From the NCBI RefSeq assembly GCF_014199265.1, contig NZ_JACIJG010000009.1, positions 148,693 to 212,692 on the forward strand: a stretch of 64,000 bases of DNA, in the 5' to 3' direction. The DNA is from Brucella daejeonensis (lineage in GTDB: Bacteria > Pseudomonadota > Alphaproteobacteria > Rhizobiales > Rhizobiaceae). The number at the start of each line of letters is the position of its first letter. The stretch's first letter is position 1. The notes beneath the pieces are model-generated. The model saw only the letters and a list, made by a program, of their open reading frames with translations, was not told the DNA's origin and did not search any database. Made by a program: the position numbers and the translations under genes. Positions 26,579 through 36,223 of the stretch are shown here, one piece after another.

Positions 26579-27708
26579 GCGTCATAGGCGCCGATGGTCT
26601 GCGCAGCGATGCGCGGCCAGGTGTAGTTTTCCCGCACCAGCCTGCTCCCGGCCTCTCCCATGCGCGCCGCGCGCGCCGGGTCGGCAAGCAGTTCCGCCAA
26701 TCCATTCGCGACGGATTCCGGCTCCAGCGCCGAGACGATGCCCGCACCGGCCCCGGCAACTTCGGGAAAATGGCAGGCGGTGGTGATCACGACCGGCACA
26801 CCGCAGGCAAGCGCCTCGGTAATGGCGACGCTGAACCCTTCCTGACGGCTCGGCAGGCAGAAACATGCCGCCCGCTTCAGCGCCGCGATCTTCTCCGTTC
26901 CGTAAAGACCGCCGACCATATGGACGCGGCCTGCAAGACCGCTGGCTTCTATTTGTTCGCAAAACGCCTGTTCCGCCCCGCCATCCGGTCCCGCCACCAC
27001 CAGATCCACGCCGGGAAAGCGCTCTGCGATCCGGCGAAAGGCATCGGCCAGAATATCGAGTCCCTTTTTATAATGCAGCCGCGACAGAAACAGCACATAG
27101 GGTCGGTCCGGCAGGCCGGAAACGGCCCCGCCGCCGCCCTCCACCTCGTCGAGGAAAATGCCGTTCGGGATGATGACCGTCGGCGGCTTCAGGCCAAGCG
27201 GCTGCATCAGCGCGATCTCGTCGCCGTTCAGCGCGTGAATGAAGGCCGCGCCATCGAGCATTCGGCGAAAGCCGAACAGGAGCGCGAGTTTCTTTTTCAC
27301 GGCGCTCTGCCGCATACTCCACACATCCAGCATACCGCAGCAGCACACGCAGTAAGGCACCCGGTAGCGGCGGCAAAGCATCGAGGCGCGCAGCAGACTG
27401 GTTTCCCAAACGCCGTGCAGATGGACAAAATCCGCCGCGCGGATCAGCCTGTCCATGGCGTGGGCGGCGGCCTGCCCGAACAATGTTTCGCGCAGATCGG
27501 GCATGGGCAGAAGCAACGTGCGCACCTCGTCGAAACCGGGGATGGAAGCGGTGGCGATGGCGGCGCGCGCGCCCACCTCGGCATCGCTGTAGCTGACGAT
27601 GGTCACCGCATGGCCAAGCGAAGCCTGTGCCGCCGCCAGCCGCACCACCACGGCCTGCGGCCCGCCCTTGGCCGGATCGTAGGAACCGATGACATGGACG
27701 ATATTCAT
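26527..27708 (-). CDS. Glycosyltransferase family 4
   Basis: A GT-B glycosyltransferase of 393 residues. It starts MNIVHVIGSYDPAKGGPQAV, a standard GT4 acceptor-side motif. The donor site has PYVLFLSRLHYKKGLDILADAF and the EX7E motif in PSRQEGFSVAITEALACGVP. ATG 27708 follows GGAGCGGG; the frame extends to 27750 without family similarity and enters a dispersed repeat. Third in a run of three GT4 genes on the minus strand. Sugar donor not predictable. Confidence 0.87.
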   Translation of the reverse strand: MNIVHVIGSYDPAKGGPQAVVVRLAAAQASLGHAVTIVSYSDAEVGARAAIATASIPGFDEVRTLLLPMPDLRETLFGQAAAHAMDRLIRAADFVHLHGVWETSLLRASMLCRRYRVPYCVCCCGMLDVWSMRQSAVKKKLALLFGFRRMLDGAAFIHALNGDEIALMQPLGLKPPTVIIPNGIFLDEVEGGGGAVSGLPDRPYVLFLSRLHYKKGLDILADAFRRIAERFPGVDLVVAGPDGGAEQAFCEQIEASGLAGRVHMVGGLYGTEKIAALKRAACFCLPSRQEGFSVAITEALACGVPVVITTACHFPEVAGAGAGIVSALEPESVANGLAELLADPARAARMGEAGSRLVRENYTWPRIAAQTIGAYDAHTDFRLSRTASAGLPA

Positions 27709-27734
27709 GCTGCCCGCTCCATCCGTTTGGTTTT

Positions 27735-27778
27735 GCCGCATTTCCGGCAAACCGTTTCATATTTTTGCTGGAAATGCC
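27735..27778 (-). repeat. Dispersed repeat copy (GCATTTCCAGCAAAA family)
   Basis: Read on the minus strand this begins GCATTTCCAGCAAAAATATG, continues to AACGGTTTGCCGGAAATGCGG, and matches the tandem copies at 42376-42493 and the copy at 58218-58289. It sits at the junction of two GT4 genes and encodes the last residues (FPAKI) and stop of the upstream gene. Typical of a small dispersed element in Brucella/Ochrobactrum genomes. Confidence 0.65.
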
Positions 27779-28995
27779 CGATGTCGCGACAGCGCGGCCA
27801 TCAGCCGCTCGCCATAGCGCGAAACGGTGAATTCGCTTGCCCTTTCGCGCGCGCTTTCGCTCATCCGGGCAAGCATTGCCGGATTTCCGGCAAGCTGGCG
27901 CAGGATTTCAGCGGTTTCGCGCACATCGCGAACGGGAACGATATAGCCGTCCAGACCATGCCGGACGACGCTGCCGGTATTTTCCGTGCAGATGACCGGA
28001 AGCCCGGCGGCGAGCGCTTCATAGACCGCCGTCGCGGACCCCTCGCAGAGCGAGGGCAGCAGAAACACGTCCGCCCATTCGAACTGCGTCCGCATTTCGC
28101 TGCGCGGGATAGGTCCGGTCAGTTCCACGCTCGCGGCAAGTTTCGTCCGCGCTTGCGGCAGGATATCGACCGGGCCGACCATGCGGAAATGCGCCTTGTC
28201 TTCCAGCGCCCGCGCCACGGCGCCGACATAGGGCGACCCCTTGCGCAAGCCGACCGCGCCGACCGTCAGAACGCGCAGCCGCCCCGGCAGGCGCGGACAC
28301 GGGTCGAGCAGGAAACGGTCGTCAACGCCATAGGGCACCACCACCAGCTTTTCCGGCGCGCAGCCGGCCTCCACCGCGTGATGCGCCACGAACTCCGAAG
28401 GGCAAACCACGACATCGGCAATGCGCCATTCGGCCCGCTCGCGACCGGCAAAGGCCGGGGCGTGAACATCGTCGGCGACCGGCTGCTGCCAGCCCGGATT
28501 TAGCGCCTCTTCTTCACGGGCGAGCCTGTCCACGACGGTGCGCGGAGCGATCATCTGCTCCACCGCCGTCCATAGCCCCCGCCCCTTGGCAGCCGTCAGC
28601 ATTTCCAGCGCTTCGCCGCTGAAGGCATAGACGCCGCTTGCGCCGTGGAAACCGCTATCGGCAACCAGTTTTCCAAACGTTTCTCCGGCCCATATGGCGT
28701 TGGCGGTGGATTTCGGCCCGGTCTGGTTCGCAAGCCTTCTCATGGCCGAATGCAGGCCGAACCCCGGAAAGGTCGTCATGCGTTCCCGCGGTATCCCTTG
28801 CGGCGCGCGCCCGACCAGCCGGCGCACCGAAGCGGGCAGCGCGGCGGGCGGCAGGCCGTTCAACAGGCGCGGCCAGCCCTGAAGCGCGCATATGTCGGTA
28901 TAGAAATGCGCGAGCCTTTCGCGGCTGGCGAAGATGCGCGGCACCGCATAATGCATCCGCGCGCCCAACTGGCTGACCACCACGGAACCGTCCAT
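27757..28995 (-). CDS. Glycosyltransferase family 4
   Basis: A GT-B glycosyltransferase of 412 residues. Donor-site features are LRVLTVGAVGLRKGSPYVGAVA near 267-288 and the EX7E motif in CEGSATAVYEALAAGLP near 336-352. ATG 28995 overlaps the upstream stop by 1 nt (TGATG), which supports re-initiation; the open frame to 29388 overlaps the neighbouring gene and is rejected. The C-terminal residues RAFPAKI and the stop come from a dispersed repeat, so the natural C-terminus has been replaced or extended. Sugar donor unknown. Confidence 0.86.
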   Translation of the reverse strand: MDGSVVVSQLGARMHYAVPRIFASRERLAHFYTDICALQGWPRLLNGLPPAALPASVRRLVGRAPQGIPRERMTTFPGFGLHSAMRRLANQTGPKSTANAIWAGETFGKLVADSGFHGASGVYAFSGEALEMLTAAKGRGLWTAVEQMIAPRTVVDRLAREEEALNPGWQQPVADDVHAPAFAGRERAEWRIADVVVCPSEFVAHHAVEAGCAPEKLVVVPYGVDDRFLLDPCPRLPGRLRVLTVGAVGLRKGSPYVGAVARALEDKAHFRMVGPVDILPQARTKLAASVELTGPIPRSEMRTQFEWADVFLLPSLCEGSATAVYEALAAGLPVICTENTGSVVRHGLDGYIVPVRDVRETAEILRQLAGNPAMLARMSESARERASEFTVSRYGERLMAALSRHRAFPAKI

Positions 28996-30275
28996 CACAT
29001 TTCCCTCGGACGAAAACGGCGGTCCAGAACCGGCATTGTCGGGGGGATCGCCTCTTCCTCCAGCCTGCCGATGGCCGATTGCCACATGGCGGTTCCGTAT
29101 TCGCGCGAATAGGCGGTTTCCATCAGATAGCGCGCATTGTGGCCCATCGTGGTGCGGCTCACCCGCGAATGCCTCAGATGCAGGATGGCCATCACCAGCG
29201 CATCGACCTCGCCGGGACGCAGCGCGATGCCGCATTCGAAATCGCGCACGATGGCGCCGATCTCGCCCTCGGTATCGCCGATGAAGATCGTCGGGCGCGC
29301 CGCCGCCAGAACGCCGTAAAACTTGCTCGGTACGATGCAATGTTCCAGTTCCGGCTTCAGCGAGACCAGATGGACATTGGCCGCGCAAAGGCTCTCGGAC
29401 AGTTTTTCGACCGGCTGGAACGGCTTCATGACGACATTGCTCAGCCCGCGCCGCTTCACCTCGCTTTCGACATATCCGCGCTGCTGGCCCTCGCCCACCA
29501 TGAGAAAAACGATGCTTTTCATATGCTTGAGGCGCTCGGCTGCATCGAGAACCGTTGCAAATTCATGCGCGCGACCGAAATTGCCGGAATAGCCGACGAC
29601 GAATTTATGTCCCAGACCCCAGGCCCGGCGCAGCGGATTGCGCGCCGGTTCGACGGGCATGATCTCGTTGCGGTCGGCCCAGTGATGCACCACGCTCAGG
29701 CTTTCCGCCGGAATGTCCCGGCTCGCCAGATAGCGCGCCATGCGATCTATCGGGCAGATCGTCAGCGCCGAACGGCGCATCGACCAGTCGCGCAGGGCAA
29801 TCGTCAGCTTGCCGGAAAAGGCATCCGGGCTGACGAGGCCGAGTTCCATCGCGGTTTCGGGGAAGAGATCCATCACCCAGTTGACCATTCTGGCCCCGCG
29901 AAAGCGGATCGGCAGCGCAGCGGAAACCGAAAGCAGCGGCGGATCGGTGCAGATCACGCAGATATCGTCCTTGCGGGCATTGGCCGCAAACCATGCCGCC
30001 GCCGACAGGTGGAAGGTGGCATAATCGACCGCGCGCCCGACAAGCCTGCTTCGCCCGAAACCGGAGGTGCGGATGCGGTGCACCTCGATGCCGTCCACCG
30101 TTTCGCGCGCAGGCAGGGCCTCGTTGCGGCGGTCATGATAGGAGCGGCTCGCCAGCACCACGGTCTCGATGCCTTCGCGGACAAGCGTCCGGGCAAGGCT
30201 CGTCACCATCCGGCTCGTCGCCGACTGGTCAGGATGGAAATATCGATTGGCAAGCACCACGCGCATGGTCCGCAT
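28995..30275 (-). CDS. Glycosyltransferase family 4, WbuB-like
   Basis: A GT-B glycosyltransferase of 426 residues and first gene of the three-GT4 unit. The start VVLANRYFHPDQSATSRM and the C-terminal CIVPSKFYGVLAAARPTIFI with GDTEGEIG match WbuB-type enzymes, which often transfer FucNAc- or fucose-type sugars. With gmd and fcl divergent next to it, a fucosyl-type donor is an attractive guess. ATG 30275 is assumed; ATG 30266 (MRVVL) is an equally possible start 9 nt downstream. Confidence 0.86.
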   Translation of the reverse strand: MRTMRVVLANRYFHPDQSATSRMVTSLARTLVREGIETVVLASRSYHDRRNEALPARETVDGIEVHRIRTSGFGRSRLVGRAVDYATFHLSAAAWFAANARKDDICVICTDPPLLSVSAALPIRFRGARMVNWVMDLFPETAMELGLVSPDAFSGKLTIALRDWSMRRSALTICPIDRMARYLASRDIPAESLSVVHHWADRNEIMPVEPARNPLRRAWGLGHKFVVGYSGNFGRAHEFATVLDAAERLKHMKSIVFLMVGEGQQRGYVESEVKRRGLSNVVMKPFQPVEKLSESLCAANVHLVSLKPELEHCIVPSKFYGVLAAARPTIFIGDTEGEIGAIVRDFECGIALRPGEVDALVMAILHLRHSRVSRTTMGHNARYLMETAYSREYGTAMWQSAIGRLEEEAIPPTMPVLDRRFRPREM

Positions 30276-30523
30276 CCCGTATTGATCCGCTCGCGGTCAG
30301 GATCGCAACAGGGCGCGCGATACCGCAAGAAACCCAAAGGCATGGGACGCCCCCACAGCGGTCGAACACCCTACCTCTTTCGGCGAAACCGGACATGCCG
30401 ACCGCGCCCCGAGGCTCATCCGAACAGGGATGCTTCGCGCCGCGATTGCCGTTTTGGAGCCGTTCTGCCCGCGCGTGAAATCGCTAACATGGTCTCAACG
30501 AAACTCTCGTCGGAGGGAAGACC
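30276..30523. promoter_or_regulatory. Divergent promoter region, GT4 operon / gmd
   Basis: 248 bases between the leftward GT4 unit and the rightward gmd-fcl unit. It includes a C5 tract (read on the other strand, TGTGGGGGC at about 30348-30356) like the G-tracts in other intergenic regions of the locus. CGGAGGGAAG just before gmd is its ribosome site. I saw no firm promoter or operator. Confidence 0.35.
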
Positions 30524-31594
30524 TTGCAGGAAAAAACGGCTCTCATCGTCGGCGTGACCGGACAGGACGGCGCTTATCTGAGCGAACTTCTGCTCAACAA
30601 GGGCTATCGCGTGCACGGGCTGAAACGGCGTTCCTCCTCGTTCAACACGGCCCGTATCGACCATCTCTATCAGGACCCGCACGAGGAGAATGTCCGCTTC
30701 CGTCTCCATTTCGGCGACCTGACGGATGCCACCAATCTGTGCCGCGTCATTCAGGAAGTGCGCCCGGACGAAATCTACAACCTCGGCGCCCAGAGCCATG
30801 TGCAGGTGAGTTTTGAAACCCCGGAATATACCGCCAATGCCGACGCGCTCGGCACGTTGCGGCTTCTGGAGGCCCTGCGCATTCTGGGCCTGGGAAAAAC
30901 CTGCCGCTTCTATCAGGCCTCGACATCCGAACTGTTCGGCAACAGTTCGCCGCACGCCCAGAACGAGCATACCCCCTTTGCGCCGCGTAGCCCCTATGCG
31001 ACGGCGAAGCTCTATGCCTACTGGACGACGGTCAATTATCGCGACGCCTATGGCTTTCACGCCTCGAACGGCATCCTGTTCAACCATGAAAGCCCGCTGC
31101 GCGGCGAGACATTCGTGACGCGCAAGATCACGCGCGCGGTCGCCGCCATCGAACGCGGATTGCAGGACAGGCTGCGGCTCGGCAATCTCGATTCCCGCCG
31201 CGACTGGGGCCATGCCCGCGACTATGTGGAGGGCATGTGGCGCATCCTGCAGGAAGACACGCCCGACGATTACGTTCTCGCGACCGGCGAGACGCATACG
31301 GTGCGCGAATTCGTCGAACATGCCTTCAGGGCCGTCGACCGGGAGATCGAATGGTGCGGCGACGGTGCAGGGGAGACGGGCATCGACCGCAAGACCGGCA
31401 ATTGCCTGATCGAGATCGATCCGCGTTATTTCCGTCCGAACGAGGTCGATTTCCTGCTCGGCGACGCCTCCAAGGCAAAGGCCCGCCTCGGCTGGCAGCA
31501 CAGGACCGGCTTTGAAAGCCTCGTCGCGGAAATGATGGACTGGGACCTGCGCAACATCATGCGGGAGGCCGGGCGCAATGACTTCTACGGCTGA
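30524..31594 (+). CDS. gmd: GDP-mannose 4,6-dehydratase (TTG start)
   Basis: Converts GDP-mannose to GDP-4-keto-6-deoxymannose in the cytoplasm, the first step to GDP-fucose and related sugars. 356 residues, full length. It has [19 protein letters not shown] near 6-24, [19 protein letters not shown] near 31-49, STSELFG near 131-137 and the [10 protein letters not shown] active site. Translation must start at TTG 30524: no ATG or GTG fits, and GGAGGGAAG lies 4-12 nt upstream. It overlaps fcl by 17 nt. Confidence 0.92.
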   Translation: MQEKTALIVGVTGQDGAYLSELLLNKGYRVHGLKRRSSSFNTARIDHLYQDPHEENVRFRLHFGDLTDATNLCRVIQEVRPDEIYNLGAQSHVQVSFETPEYTANADALGTLRLLEALRILGLGKTCRFYQASTSELFGNSSPHAQNEHTPFAPRSPYATAKLYAYWTTVNYRDAYGFHASNGILFNHESPLRGETFVTRKITRAVAAIERGLQDRLRLGNLDSRRDWGHARDYVEGMWRILQEDTPDDYVLATGETHTVREFVEHAFRAVDREIEWCGDGAGETGIDRKTGNCLIEIDPRYFRPNEVDFLLGDASKAKARLGWQHRTGFESLVAEMMDWDLRNIMREAGRNDFYG

Positions 31595-32558
31595 AACGGG
31601 ACCGGAGCGGATCTATTCGCTCGAAGGCAAGAAAGTCTTCATCGCCGGGCATGGCGGCATGGTCGGATCGGCGATCCTGCGCCGGCTCAGGCGCGAGAAT
31701 TGCGATATCATTACCGCCGCTCGCAGCGCGCTCGACCTGACCCGACAGGGACCGACCGAGAACTTCATCACCGGCCGCAAGCCGGATGTCATCATCGTCG
31801 CCGCCGCCCGCGTCGGCGGCATTCTCGCCAATGCGCAGTCCCCGGCCGACTTTCTCTACGACAATCTCGCCATCGGCATGAATATCATCCACGCCGCGCA
31901 TCAGGCGGGCGTGGAGCGCCTGCTCTGGCTCGGCTCGAGCTGCATCTATCCGCGCGACGCGGCGCAGCCGCTTGCCGAACAAAGCCTCCTGACCGGACCG
32001 CTGGAAGCGACCAACGAAGCCTATGCGATCGCCAAGATCGCCGGGCTGAAATATGCCGAAGCCTGCGCGCGCCAGCATGGCGACCGCTTCATCACCGCCA
32101 TGCCGACCAATCTCTACGGGCCGAACGACAATTTCGACCCCGACACCTCGCATGTCTTGCCGGCCCTGATGCGGCGCATCCATGAAGCGAAGACCGGAGG
32201 GGCGGATAAGGTCACGCTGTGGGGAAGCGGCACGCCGCTGCGCGAATTCCTGCATGTGGACGACCTTGCCGATGCCTGCCTGCACCTCCTGCAATTCCAT
32301 GACGGCATCGAGCCGGTCAATATAGGCTCCGGCGAGGAAATCCCGATCCGTGAACTGGCGCTGACCATCGCCCGCATCGTCGGTTATGAAGGCCGCTTCG
32401 AGCACGATCTCGACAAGCCGGACGGCACGCCGCGCAAGCTTCTCGACACCTCGCGGATGCGCGCGCTCGGCTGGCGGCCCCGCATCGCTCTCGAAGACGG
32501 ACTGCGTGCCGTCTATCGCGACTGGCTGGAAAGAACCGCCGATCCCGTCGCGGCATGA
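31578..32558 (+). CDS. fcl: GDP-L-fucose synthase
   Basis: Epimerises and reduces the product of Gmd to GDP-L-fucose with NADPH. 326 residues. The cofactor site is [17 protein letters not shown] near 21-37. The active site has [20 protein letters not shown] near 114-133 and YAIAK near 144-148, all as in WcaG/Fcl. ATG 31578 has GGGAGG upstream within the end of gmd, so the two are translationally coupled. Together they point to fucose (or a derivative) in the polymer. Confidence 0.92.
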   Translation: MTSTAETGPERIYSLEGKKVFIAGHGGMVGSAILRRLRRENCDIITAARSALDLTRQGPTENFITGRKPDVIIVAAARVGGILANAQSPADFLYDNLAIGMNIIHAAHQAGVERLLWLGSSCIYPRDAAQPLAEQSLLTGPLEATNEAYAIAKIAGLKYAEACARQHGDRFITAMPTNLYGPNDNFDPDTSHVLPALMRRIHEAKTGGADKVTLWGSGTPLREFLHVDDLADACLHLLQFHDGIEPVNIGSGEEIPIRELALTIARIVGYEGRFEHDLDKPDGTPRKLLDTSRMRALGWRPRIALEDGLRAVYRDWLERTADPVAA

Positions 32559-32580
32559 AGGCAAACGGAAACAGCTTCGG

Positions 32581-33828
32581 TCAGGATGGCGAAGCGCCGA
32601 TCCTGCTCATGTCCAGCTCCACGCGCAATATGTCGCCCGGCAGGATTTCGCTGCGCTCGCTGGCGGCGATTTCCTGAAACGTGCCGTCAACACTGCGACT
32701 GATGGTGAAAATCAGCTTCCTGCGCATGTCGGACGAGGAAATATTGCCTGATGACCTGGCGATTTCCGCCATGGTCTGAAGCTGGGCGGCGCTGCGGCGC
32801 TCCATGCGGGCGACATTGAGATCCACTTCCTGAAGGCTGGTCGCCGCCTCGCTGCGCCGCGTCTCTTCGAGACCGGCGATGCGCTGCTGCACGGCAAGCT
32901 GGTTCTGCCTGGCGCGGGCGAGAAAGGAAGCAAGCTCCAGTGCCGCGCGACGGGTCGCCGAAAGGTCGCGCTCCATGTCGCGCAGGCTCGATCGTGCCGC
33001 CAGCCCCTTCTCGACCAGCGATTTGCTGGAATCGACATTCTCCTGCAAAAGCCCGATTTCCGCATCATGCAGCCTGATGCTCTGCTGCAAGGTCCGGATT
33101 TCGTCCGCATAGCTCTGGGCCTGCGCTTCCAGCCCCTGTCTTTCGGCGGCAAGATTGTTGCGGCGGACGTCGAACAGCGTCTTTTCACCATCGAGCATAT
33201 GCCCGGTCAGCGCCGCCGTCTCCTTGTCGGCGGGCGACTTCGCGGCGAGGTCGTAGCTGAAATCGGTTCCGTTAAGCTCGGCTTCGAGCCGTGCGCGCCG
33301 TATCGACATCGCAACGAGCTGCATTTGCAGGTCTGCATATTCCTGCTGGACCGAGATAAGCTGCATACCCGCCGTGACGGCGGGCGCTTCGCCCTTCCCC
33401 GCCCCGCCGCCAAGCACCATCAATTGAAGCGCCACCATGCCGGGGCGGAACTCGTACTTGCCCGGCAGCTTGACGTCGCCGACCACGTAAACCGGCGCAT
33501 ACTGGCTGATTGTCGCCGTGACCGTCAGGCCGGGAATATGCTGCGACAGGGCATTGGCGATCCTTTCGCCGATTTCGGGCGTACTGAGACCGCTGACGGA
33601 AATATTGCCGACCACCGGATAGCCGATATTGCCGTCCACATCGACGGGATAAAGTCCCGTCAGCGAGGGCTGGCCGTAAACCGTCACCTGAAGCACGTCG
33701 TTTGCGCCGACCTTATAGAGCTGTCCGGCAGCAAATGCGCCGCCGATACCGCTTCCCATGAGAATGAGGCCGGAAACCGCCATTCGCAGCCACACAAGAC
33801 GCGTTTTGGAACAGGCTCTTATTGTCAT
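32581..33828 (-). CDS. Outer-membrane polysaccharide export protein (ExoF/Wza family)
   Basis: This 415-residue protein has a signal peptide (cleavage near AFA-AG, about residue 34) and no lipobox, so it resembles ExoF rather than lipoprotein Wza. A Poly_export domain follows (YKVGANDVLQVTVYG near 38-52), then an SLBB segment (VYVVGDVKLPGKYEFRPG near 113-130). A long coiled coil covers about 165-345, and a second beta-rich segment lies near the C-terminus. It should form the export channel or periplasmic adaptor with the ExoP-like protein, whose gene ends 10 nt upstream. GAGGGGG precedes ATG 33828; an upstream extension to 33888 overlaps the neighbour. Confidence 0.87.
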   Translation of the reverse strand: MTIRACSKTRLVWLRMAVSGLILMGSGIGGAFAAGQLYKVGANDVLQVTVYGQPSLTGLYPVDVDGNIGYPVVGNISVSGLSTPEIGERIANALSQHIPGLTVTATISQYAPVYVVGDVKLPGKYEFRPGMVALQLMVLGGGAGKGEAPAVTAGMQLISVQQEYADLQMQLVAMSIRRARLEAELNGTDFSYDLAAKSPADKETAALTGHMLDGEKTLFDVRRNNLAAERQGLEAQAQSYADEIRTLQQSIRLHDAEIGLLQENVDSSKSLVEKGLAARSSLRDMERDLSATRRAALELASFLARARQNQLAVQQRIAGLEETRRSEAATSLQEVDLNVARMERRSAAQLQTMAEIARSSGNISSSDMRRKLIFTISRSVDGTFQEIAASERSEILPGDILRVELDMSRIGASPS

Positions 33829-33838
33829 GCCATCCCCC

Positions 33839-36076
33839 TCAAACCTGTTCCCGCGCCCTGTCCGCCGGCTCCTTGCGGCGCAACGCAAATGCCGTGCGGA
33901 AAAACCGCCCGACCCGCCCCAACCCGTCGCGCAACGCCTCCGCCGGTCCCGTTATCCATGTGCGATAGGACGATGAAAGCTGGTTCACCACGGCAAGCGC
34001 CGGTTTCCTGCCGAAAGACGCCATGGTCTGGATCAGCGCATTGGTGGCGCCGGGGTCCTGCTGGTCGGCCTGCACGACGAGAAGCGCCGTATCGGTCGCG
34101 CGCGCCAGAAGCACGGAGCGCTTGTCTTCCCGCACCGGCGGCAAGTCCACGAGAATGATCTTGTGATCGGCGCGAAGCTGCGCGATCAGTTCCGCCAGCC
34201 AGTCGCCTTCACGCCGCGACCGGCCGGGCGTGATGATATCGATGCCAGAACCGTGGTCGTGCACCAGCGTCGCGCCGGTCAGCTGGCGCCCGGCGGGTGG
34301 AATGTCCGGCTCGTTATACGGCACGCCGAAGGCCTCCGACAGGCTCGACCGGCGGGCAAGCTTGCCTGTTTCCTGCTCCGGCACGCCAAAGCCGCTATTC
34401 GTCGCATCGATAACCGCAACCGTCACGCCAGTCGCCGCGAATTGCTGGGCAAGCGCGGTGATGAGCAGGGTCTTGCCCTCACCGTCGGTCAGGGAAATGA
34501 CCGAAAGCGCCAGTGAATCGCGCCCGCGCGCCAGCATCCGCAGGCGATCGTGCACCGATCTGACGGCACGTCCGAAGGCGCTCGCGGGGTCGAGGCCGCG
34601 TGTCACGAGCTGCGGCACGGTCAGCCGCGGAGAGACCGGAAGCAGGGTCGCCGCCGGAAGGCCCGGCAGCACCAGCGAAGCCGTCTGCGCCGGACGTATC
34701 TTGTCGAAGGTCTCTTTCAGCATGGTGCCCGCGAACGCCACGAGGCCGCCAAGCCCGAACCCCAGCAGCAGCCAGTTTGCGAGCCGGGGGCTGGCCTTGG
34801 CCATGGCCGGTTCGGCGCTGGAAATCATCTGCGCTTCCGGCGCGGCGATGCCGTCCTGCTCGATAAGCTGTTTGTAGCGGGTCAGATAGCTTTCATAGAC
34901 GGTGCGGCTGGCATTCGCCTCGCGGTCCAGTTGCCCCGCCTTCACCTGTGCCTGATTGGCATTGGCGAGATCGACTTCAGCGACCCGCAATGCGTCCTCA
35001 AGACCGGCCCGCCGCTGGCGCGCGATCTGGATTTCATTGCCCAGGCTTTCGACGATCTCGCCGACCTGCGCCGAAATCTGCTGTCTCAGTGCCTCCCTCT
35101 CCGCCGTCAGAATGGGAATTTCAGCGCTTTTCAGCGCACCGTTGGAGCGTAGCTCGTCAAGCTGGCGCGCCACGCGCGCCTCCTCGTTGCGCAAATTCTG
35201 GATGGTGGGTGAAGCCAGAACTTCCGACAGGGCCGGCGCCCCGTTGCCGCGCTTCAGTTCTTCCGCCGTGCGCAGCCGCGCCTCGGCAAGCGAAACCGCG
35301 CCGGTTGCCGCCACGATCTCATTGTTCAGCGCGGCCACGCGCTGCGCCTGAAAGCTGATCTGCCCCTGCTCGCCCGCCAGACGCGATTTCTGGCGGAATT
35401 CCTCTGCCGCCCGCTCCGCGCCCTCAAGGTCGCTGCGAAGCGTGACCAGCTTGTCGCCCAGCCATTCGCTCACGCGCCGCGCCGCCGACTGCTGCACATC
35501 GATCTGATGCTCCAGATAAGCCGCCGCAAACGCATTGGCCACCTTCGCCGCATAGGCCGGATCGGGCGCGCGATAGGAAATGAAGATCGTGTAGGAGCGC
35601 CCGTCATTCGTAACGCGCAGGCGCGACAGGAGAAGGTCGATCTGCTGGCGTTCGCGCGCTGCCGGATCGACAGCGCGCGCGCCCTTCGGCTCCGGCGGCG
35701 CCGCCGCGGCGGACGACAGCACGGTGCGGGAATGCAAGGCCGTCGGCACGGCGATATTGTCCGCTTTCAGAATGTCGATGACCTTGCGCGCCATCATGCG
35801 CGAACTGATGATATCGAGCTCCGATCGCAGGACGGGACTGTCCTGCGGCAGCGGCGTTATAGCGCTTTCGCTCGGCAGGGCCTGAAGACGCCGCATATCC
35901 AGCACCAGAACGGATTCGGAAACATAGCTCACCGGCGAAACGAGATAGCCCGCAAAGCCGATGCCGATACCCGCGAGCACCGGTATGGCCAGCAGCATCT
36001 TTCTGCGCCTTGCCATGTCGAGCAGGTCGGCCACCGGCTGCCGCCCGCCTGCTGTCGAAACATCGGAGATGATCAC
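33839..36076 (-). CDS. Wzc/ExoP-like polysaccharide co-polymerase (GTG start)
   Basis: This 745-residue inner-membrane protein controls chain length and export. A Wzz domain lies between helix 1 (about 28-47) and helix 2 (about 433-452), with long coiled coils at about 200-400. The cytoplasmic C-terminal domain resembles a BY-kinase. Walker A is present (TDGEGKT, 530-536) and Walker B is VDLPPV (643-648). Walker A' is VIDATNSG, with Thr559 where the second Asp of the IDAD pattern is expected, and there is no C-terminal tyrosine cluster. Kinase activity is therefore doubtful. The start is GTG 36076 with GAGGAGAG upstream. It leads the export pair with the ExoF-like gene. Confidence 0.87.
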   Translation of the reverse strand: MIISDVSTAGGRQPVADLLDMARRRKMLLAIPVLAGIGIGFAGYLVSPVSYVSESVLVLDMRRLQALPSESAITPLPQDSPVLRSELDIISSRMMARKVIDILKADNIAVPTALHSRTVLSSAAAAPPEPKGARAVDPAARERQQIDLLLSRLRVTNDGRSYTIFISYRAPDPAYAAKVANAFAAAYLEHQIDVQQSAARRVSEWLGDKLVTLRSDLEGAERAAEEFRQKSRLAGEQGQISFQAQRVAALNNEIVAATGAVSLAEARLRTAEELKRGNGAPALSEVLASPTIQNLRNEEARVARQLDELRSNGALKSAEIPILTAEREALRQQISAQVGEIVESLGNEIQIARQRRAGLEDALRVAEVDLANANQAQVKAGQLDREANASRTVYESYLTRYKQLIEQDGIAAPEAQMISSAEPAMAKASPRLANWLLLGFGLGGLVAFAGTMLKETFDKIRPAQTASLVLPGLPAATLLPVSPRLTVPQLVTRGLDPASAFGRAVRSVHDRLRMLARGRDSLALSVISLTDGEGKTLLITALAQQFAATGVTVAVIDATNSGFGVPEQETGKLARRSSLSEAFGVPYNEPDIPPAGRQLTGATLVHDHGSGIDIITPGRSRREGDWLAELIAQLRADHKIILVDLPPVREDKRSVLLARATDTALLVVQADQQDPGATNALIQTMASFGRKPALAVVNQLSSSYRTWITGPAEALRDGLGRVGRFFRTAFALRRKEPADRAREQV

Positions 36077-36223
36077 GGAAACTCTCCTCTACGGACGATT
36101 TCGTCCGCCTGCAAACCGCTGCATTTTTTGCCGGAAGGCCCTGGTCTCATCGAAGCGGGACTGGAAGTCAGTCCAGCGGACTGATTTTCCCGCGTAGGCG
36201 GCCCCCACATCGGGGAACATGCT
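36077..36223. promoter_or_regulatory. Promoter/leader region of the ExoP-like operon with inverted repeat
   Basis: 147 bases between the LuxR-type gene's end and the ExoP-like start, both leftward. The inverted repeat GGACTG-GAAGT-CAGTCC lies at 36158-36174, followed by a third GGACTG copy at 36178-36183. It could be an operator or the terminator of the regulator gene. On the minus strand, TGTGGGGGC near 36202-36210 resembles other G-tracts in this locus. Confidence 0.4.

Noticed and set aside
26095..28503. 802-codon plus-strand open frame
   Set aside because: It runs across the end of the acetyltransferase and antisense to two GT4 genes with clear motifs. No family features of its own.
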